From Latrodectus hesperus (lineage: Eukaryota > Arthropoda > Arachnida > Araneae > Theridiidae): a stretch of DNA of 64,000 nucleotides. Made by a program: the position numbers and the translations under genes. Below the pieces are notes generated by a model that saw only the letters and a program-made list of their open reading frames with translations, was not told the DNA's origin and ran no database searches. The DNA lies in assembly GCA_037975125.1 (NCBI GenBank), contig CM075855.1, forward strand, positions 85,855,215-85,919,214. Reading direction: 5' to 3'. This document shows positions 61,720-64,000 of the stretch, piece after piece (position 1 is the stretch's first letter; each line of letters starts with the position of its first letter).

Positions 61720-62640
61720 AGCAATTATTTTCCCCGTTCCCACAAATAGCGCTTTAACTCCTCCGAAATGACAAGTTTTAAAATCCCCTAAGCCCACGGG
61801 ACACCCCCCCCTCGGCGACCGTAATGGAGAATTTCACCGCTAAATTTATCTAAGCTAATCTAATATTTATGTACAGAAACGACTCGACAATTCATTACCT
61901 TCCCATATCGGCACCAATCGCTTCTCCCGAAATTTTTCTTTTTTCCGACTCCAGAAAACGTTCCCGGAAGCGTAAAATATGTGGAAGGACTTTTCGCTTC
62001 GATGCCAACTTATTTTCCTCGTTATTCACACTATCCCTCGATGCGGGACTCCGATACCAAACCCCCCGAGTCGTAAACAACGATTATGTCTCTCCGAAGT
62101 AGTGGAGCGAGCAGCACTTGCTTACAACACTCATTCCGAATTTCAAACGACACCATCAATTTCAAGCGCTTCTTCTTTGAGGAACCCTAAGCTCGTGAGC
62201 TTCGCGCCAGGTCACAGGGGTACATTTGCATACGTGGCGTCCGTCTACCCTTTCTTCCTTTTCTTATTTTTATTTTTTTGCAGCCGGTCTTTCTCAAACG
62301 ACGTCTTTAAATTGGTAACGTGGAGCCATATTGTCTTCGGTCGGATCTTTTTGTCATTATTTCTAGTGCGCGAGTGGCATCACTGAGGGAATGGGAATGA
62401 GCTTCGTTATATCGGGGAGGGCGGCAATCAATTATCCGAGAAATATTCCCCGAATAAAAATGGCTGTTGAATTTTTATCGCCGATCAGAAGAACTGATTA
62501 TAGTAGCAGCCGGAGCGCAGTCAAGCGATCCATTCAAACAGTTGGCATTTCCCAGAAATAGAAAGCAGTCGTTGCTTCGGAATGGGTAAACATCGCCATC
62601 AGCTGACAACCTGTTAACAAACAAGCAAACAGGGCACAGG
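61720..62640. other. Largest GC-richer, CpG-containing unique island
   Basis: The composition changes sharply from the AT-rich flanks, with a C-run (cacccccccc) at 61803 and many CpGs. The longest frame (61979-62386, 135 codons, plus strand) overlaps open frames on both strands, is low-complexity (FLFLFLFF) near its end, and shows no domain. I therefore do not call a gene. A CpG-island-like promoter, a 5' exon or a conserved non-coding element are the leading options. Confidence 0.4.
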
Positions 62641-62737
62641 ATGTGTGCTTAAGATTAATCTTTAACCGAAATTCTAATTCTAATGAAAAATAAATAATAC
62701 TTTTCTGTAATAAGGTTTACTTAATTTCCTTAATTGA

Positions 62738-62890
62738 GCTGACGGTCAAGAAAATTTTTTTTCTTTGCATACACTGTTAGTTAGACAAGACATACAACCT
62801 AAAGTGGGTTGTAAACTACTATAAGTCTGAGGTGGGAGTCGAAAACACACGAACTTCTAAACTGAAAAGATCCAGCCTGTGATTTGATTT
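62738..62890 (-). repeat. SINE A, strongly diverged copy
   Basis: Supported by cctaaagtgggttgtaaac and ggtgggagtcgaaaac. First of four consecutive same-strand copies. Confidence 0.6.
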
Positions 62891-63049
62891 CTCATTCAGC
62901 AACCATTATTTTTATTTTGGCACACAAGGGCTAATTAAACCGAAACCTGTGCTTTAAAGTGATTCCAAACCACTACGAACACTCAATCAGAATTCGAACC
63001 GATGAACTGTTGAATTAAAGACAAGAGCGCTTATTGTTCCAGCTCGGCT
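62891..63049 (-). repeat. SINE A copy
   Basis: Supported by cacacaagggctaattaaac and gattccaaaccactacg; the head end is ccagctcggc. Confidence 0.75.
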
Positions 63050-63145
63050 GTTCAGCTTTGAACTCAATTCTGCTCAGCCCTGAAGTGGATTGATTGATTG
63101 ATTGCCCTATAGCTGTTTTTTGTATTCGCGGTTAATACACTGAAG

Positions 63146-63324
63146 GTTTGGTTCATTTGTCGCTTAGTGGTTATTTTTTGCACACGAGATGTAATCAGAC
63201 CGGGGATCTGCAATTTGGAGTAGATTCGGATTCCCTAGGAAATTCCTAGCCAGTGGCGTGGGAATCAAACTCACGAATTGTTGAACCGAAGGTCAGGATG
63301 CTAATATTCGTTTACCAGCTAGGA
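63146..63324 (-). repeat. SINE A, full-length copy
   Basis: Tail ggtttggttcatttgtcgc and ttgttgaaccgaaggtcag are both present; the head is ttaccagctagg. Confidence 0.8.
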
Positions 63325-63334
63325 TAATAAACTC

Positions 63335-63443
63335 GATGCCTACCTAATGTAGATTTCAAACATTAAAAACGTTCAGAATGGGAACAGGAATCAAAACACA
63401 CAAACTAAAGGTCAACGTACTACCTGTTTCACTACCAGTCGGC
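63335..63443 (-). repeat. SINE A, head-side fragment
   Basis: Supported by ggaacaggaatcaaaacac and ctaccagtcggc. Confidence 0.55.
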
Positions 63444-63934
63444 AGTTGATCACGAAAAAAATAACATGTTTAATGCAAATAATGTACGGCTGCTGTTAGG
63501 GATTGAATATAGCGTACATTTTGTTTCGGAATACATAGGAAGTGCGTGTATGGTAAAAACAGCCTCATTTTTTTATTAAAATGCTGAATTCATTAACATT
63601 ATATTATCATAATATTCCATAGATGTTACTCCTTTCTAAATATAAATTGAAATTCACTTATACATGACGCATCTAGTACAATTAGACACATTTCATTTAA
63701 CATTATTTGCTTCAACATTTACTGTTTATTTAAAAGAGTTATGACATTCTTAACGGCAGAATGATGGTAAGTGCTTGTCACACCTCAAATCAGTACTAAA
63801 ATCATTGTTTAGTATCCATCTCGATGATCTAGTGCCGTCTGTACTAGACGATTGATGGAAGGACTGGTGGAGGCATTCTAGATGATCACAGATCGAGGGA
63901 AATGAAAAAGATCTATGGTATTCCTTAGTTTAGT
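63444..63934. other. Unassigned sequence
   Basis: A short inverted arrangement, tctagtgccgtctgtactaga, lies near 63828-63848. Nothing else could be named. Confidence 0.35.
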
Positions 63935-64000
63935 ACCAGCCGAATATTTAGCACTCTGGTCTTCGATTCAACAGTTAGTAGGTTTGAACTCCACCACAAG
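63935..64000 (+). repeat. SINE A head, plus strand, cut by the window end
   Basis: Reads accagccgaatatttagcac (box A), then gattcaacagttagtagg and tttgaactcc (box B). It is the only copy found in the plus orientation. Confidence 0.65.

Noticed and set aside
61979..62386. 135-codon open frame as a host gene
   Set aside because: It overlaps frames on both strands, ends in low-complexity Phe/Leu sequence and shows no domain. Annotated as an island only.

Overview
This window looks like an intergenic or intronic stretch of an AT-rich arthropod nuclear genome, most probably a spider and plausibly an orb-weaver. The basis is long (TA)n microsatellites, no dense ORFs, decayed Tc1-like and LINE transposons, and many tRNA-derived SINEs of a style I associate with spider genomes. 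The lineage is inference from memory; no search was run. I find no convincing intact host protein gene, no functional tRNA or rRNA gene and no CRISPR array. Most open frames are accidental or lie inside repeats.

Layout. 1-841 is the 3' part of a Tc1-like transposon with a broken transposase and a terminal inverted repeat. 1105-1500 and 23845-24712 are two copies of an unrecognised, coding-like repeat. 3435-4482 is a non-autonomous element sitting between two (TA)n arrays. 4629-16860 is mostly AT-rich unique sequence with few repeats. 17386-19105 is a tandem satellite of 164-bp units, each with long inverted arms. 20.8-24.7 kb holds several different SINEs. 24.85-28.4 kb holds three diverged tandem arrays. 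From 29 kb onward the window is crowded with SINEs. One ~179-bp tRNA-derived family, called SINE A here, has about 27 recognisable copies, nearly all on the minus strand. 37.4-37.8 kb and 40.27-41.75 kb contain LINE remnants, the second with all four RNase H catalytic residues in one frame. 43851-44566 is a perfectly periodic 7 x 102 bp array that resembles part of 5S rRNA. It is followed directly by the body of a dispersed repeat called family D here. 48.2-49.4 kb is a nested SINE cluster with a clean 13-bp target-site duplication. 52.7-61.5 kb carries long (TA)n arrays, and 61.7-62.6 kb is a GC-richer, CpG-containing unique island. The window closes with a head-to-tail run of SINE A copies.

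How the parts relate. SINE families A-E (my labels) carry tRNA-like heads with recognisable polymerase III box B motifs. Several SINEs and the LINE end in (AAC)n-like tails, which suggests LINE-driven mobilisation. The strongest candidates for something undescribed are the 164-bp palindromic satellite with its dimeric higher-order pattern, the 5S-like 102-bp array attached to family D, and the extreme strand bias of SINE A.
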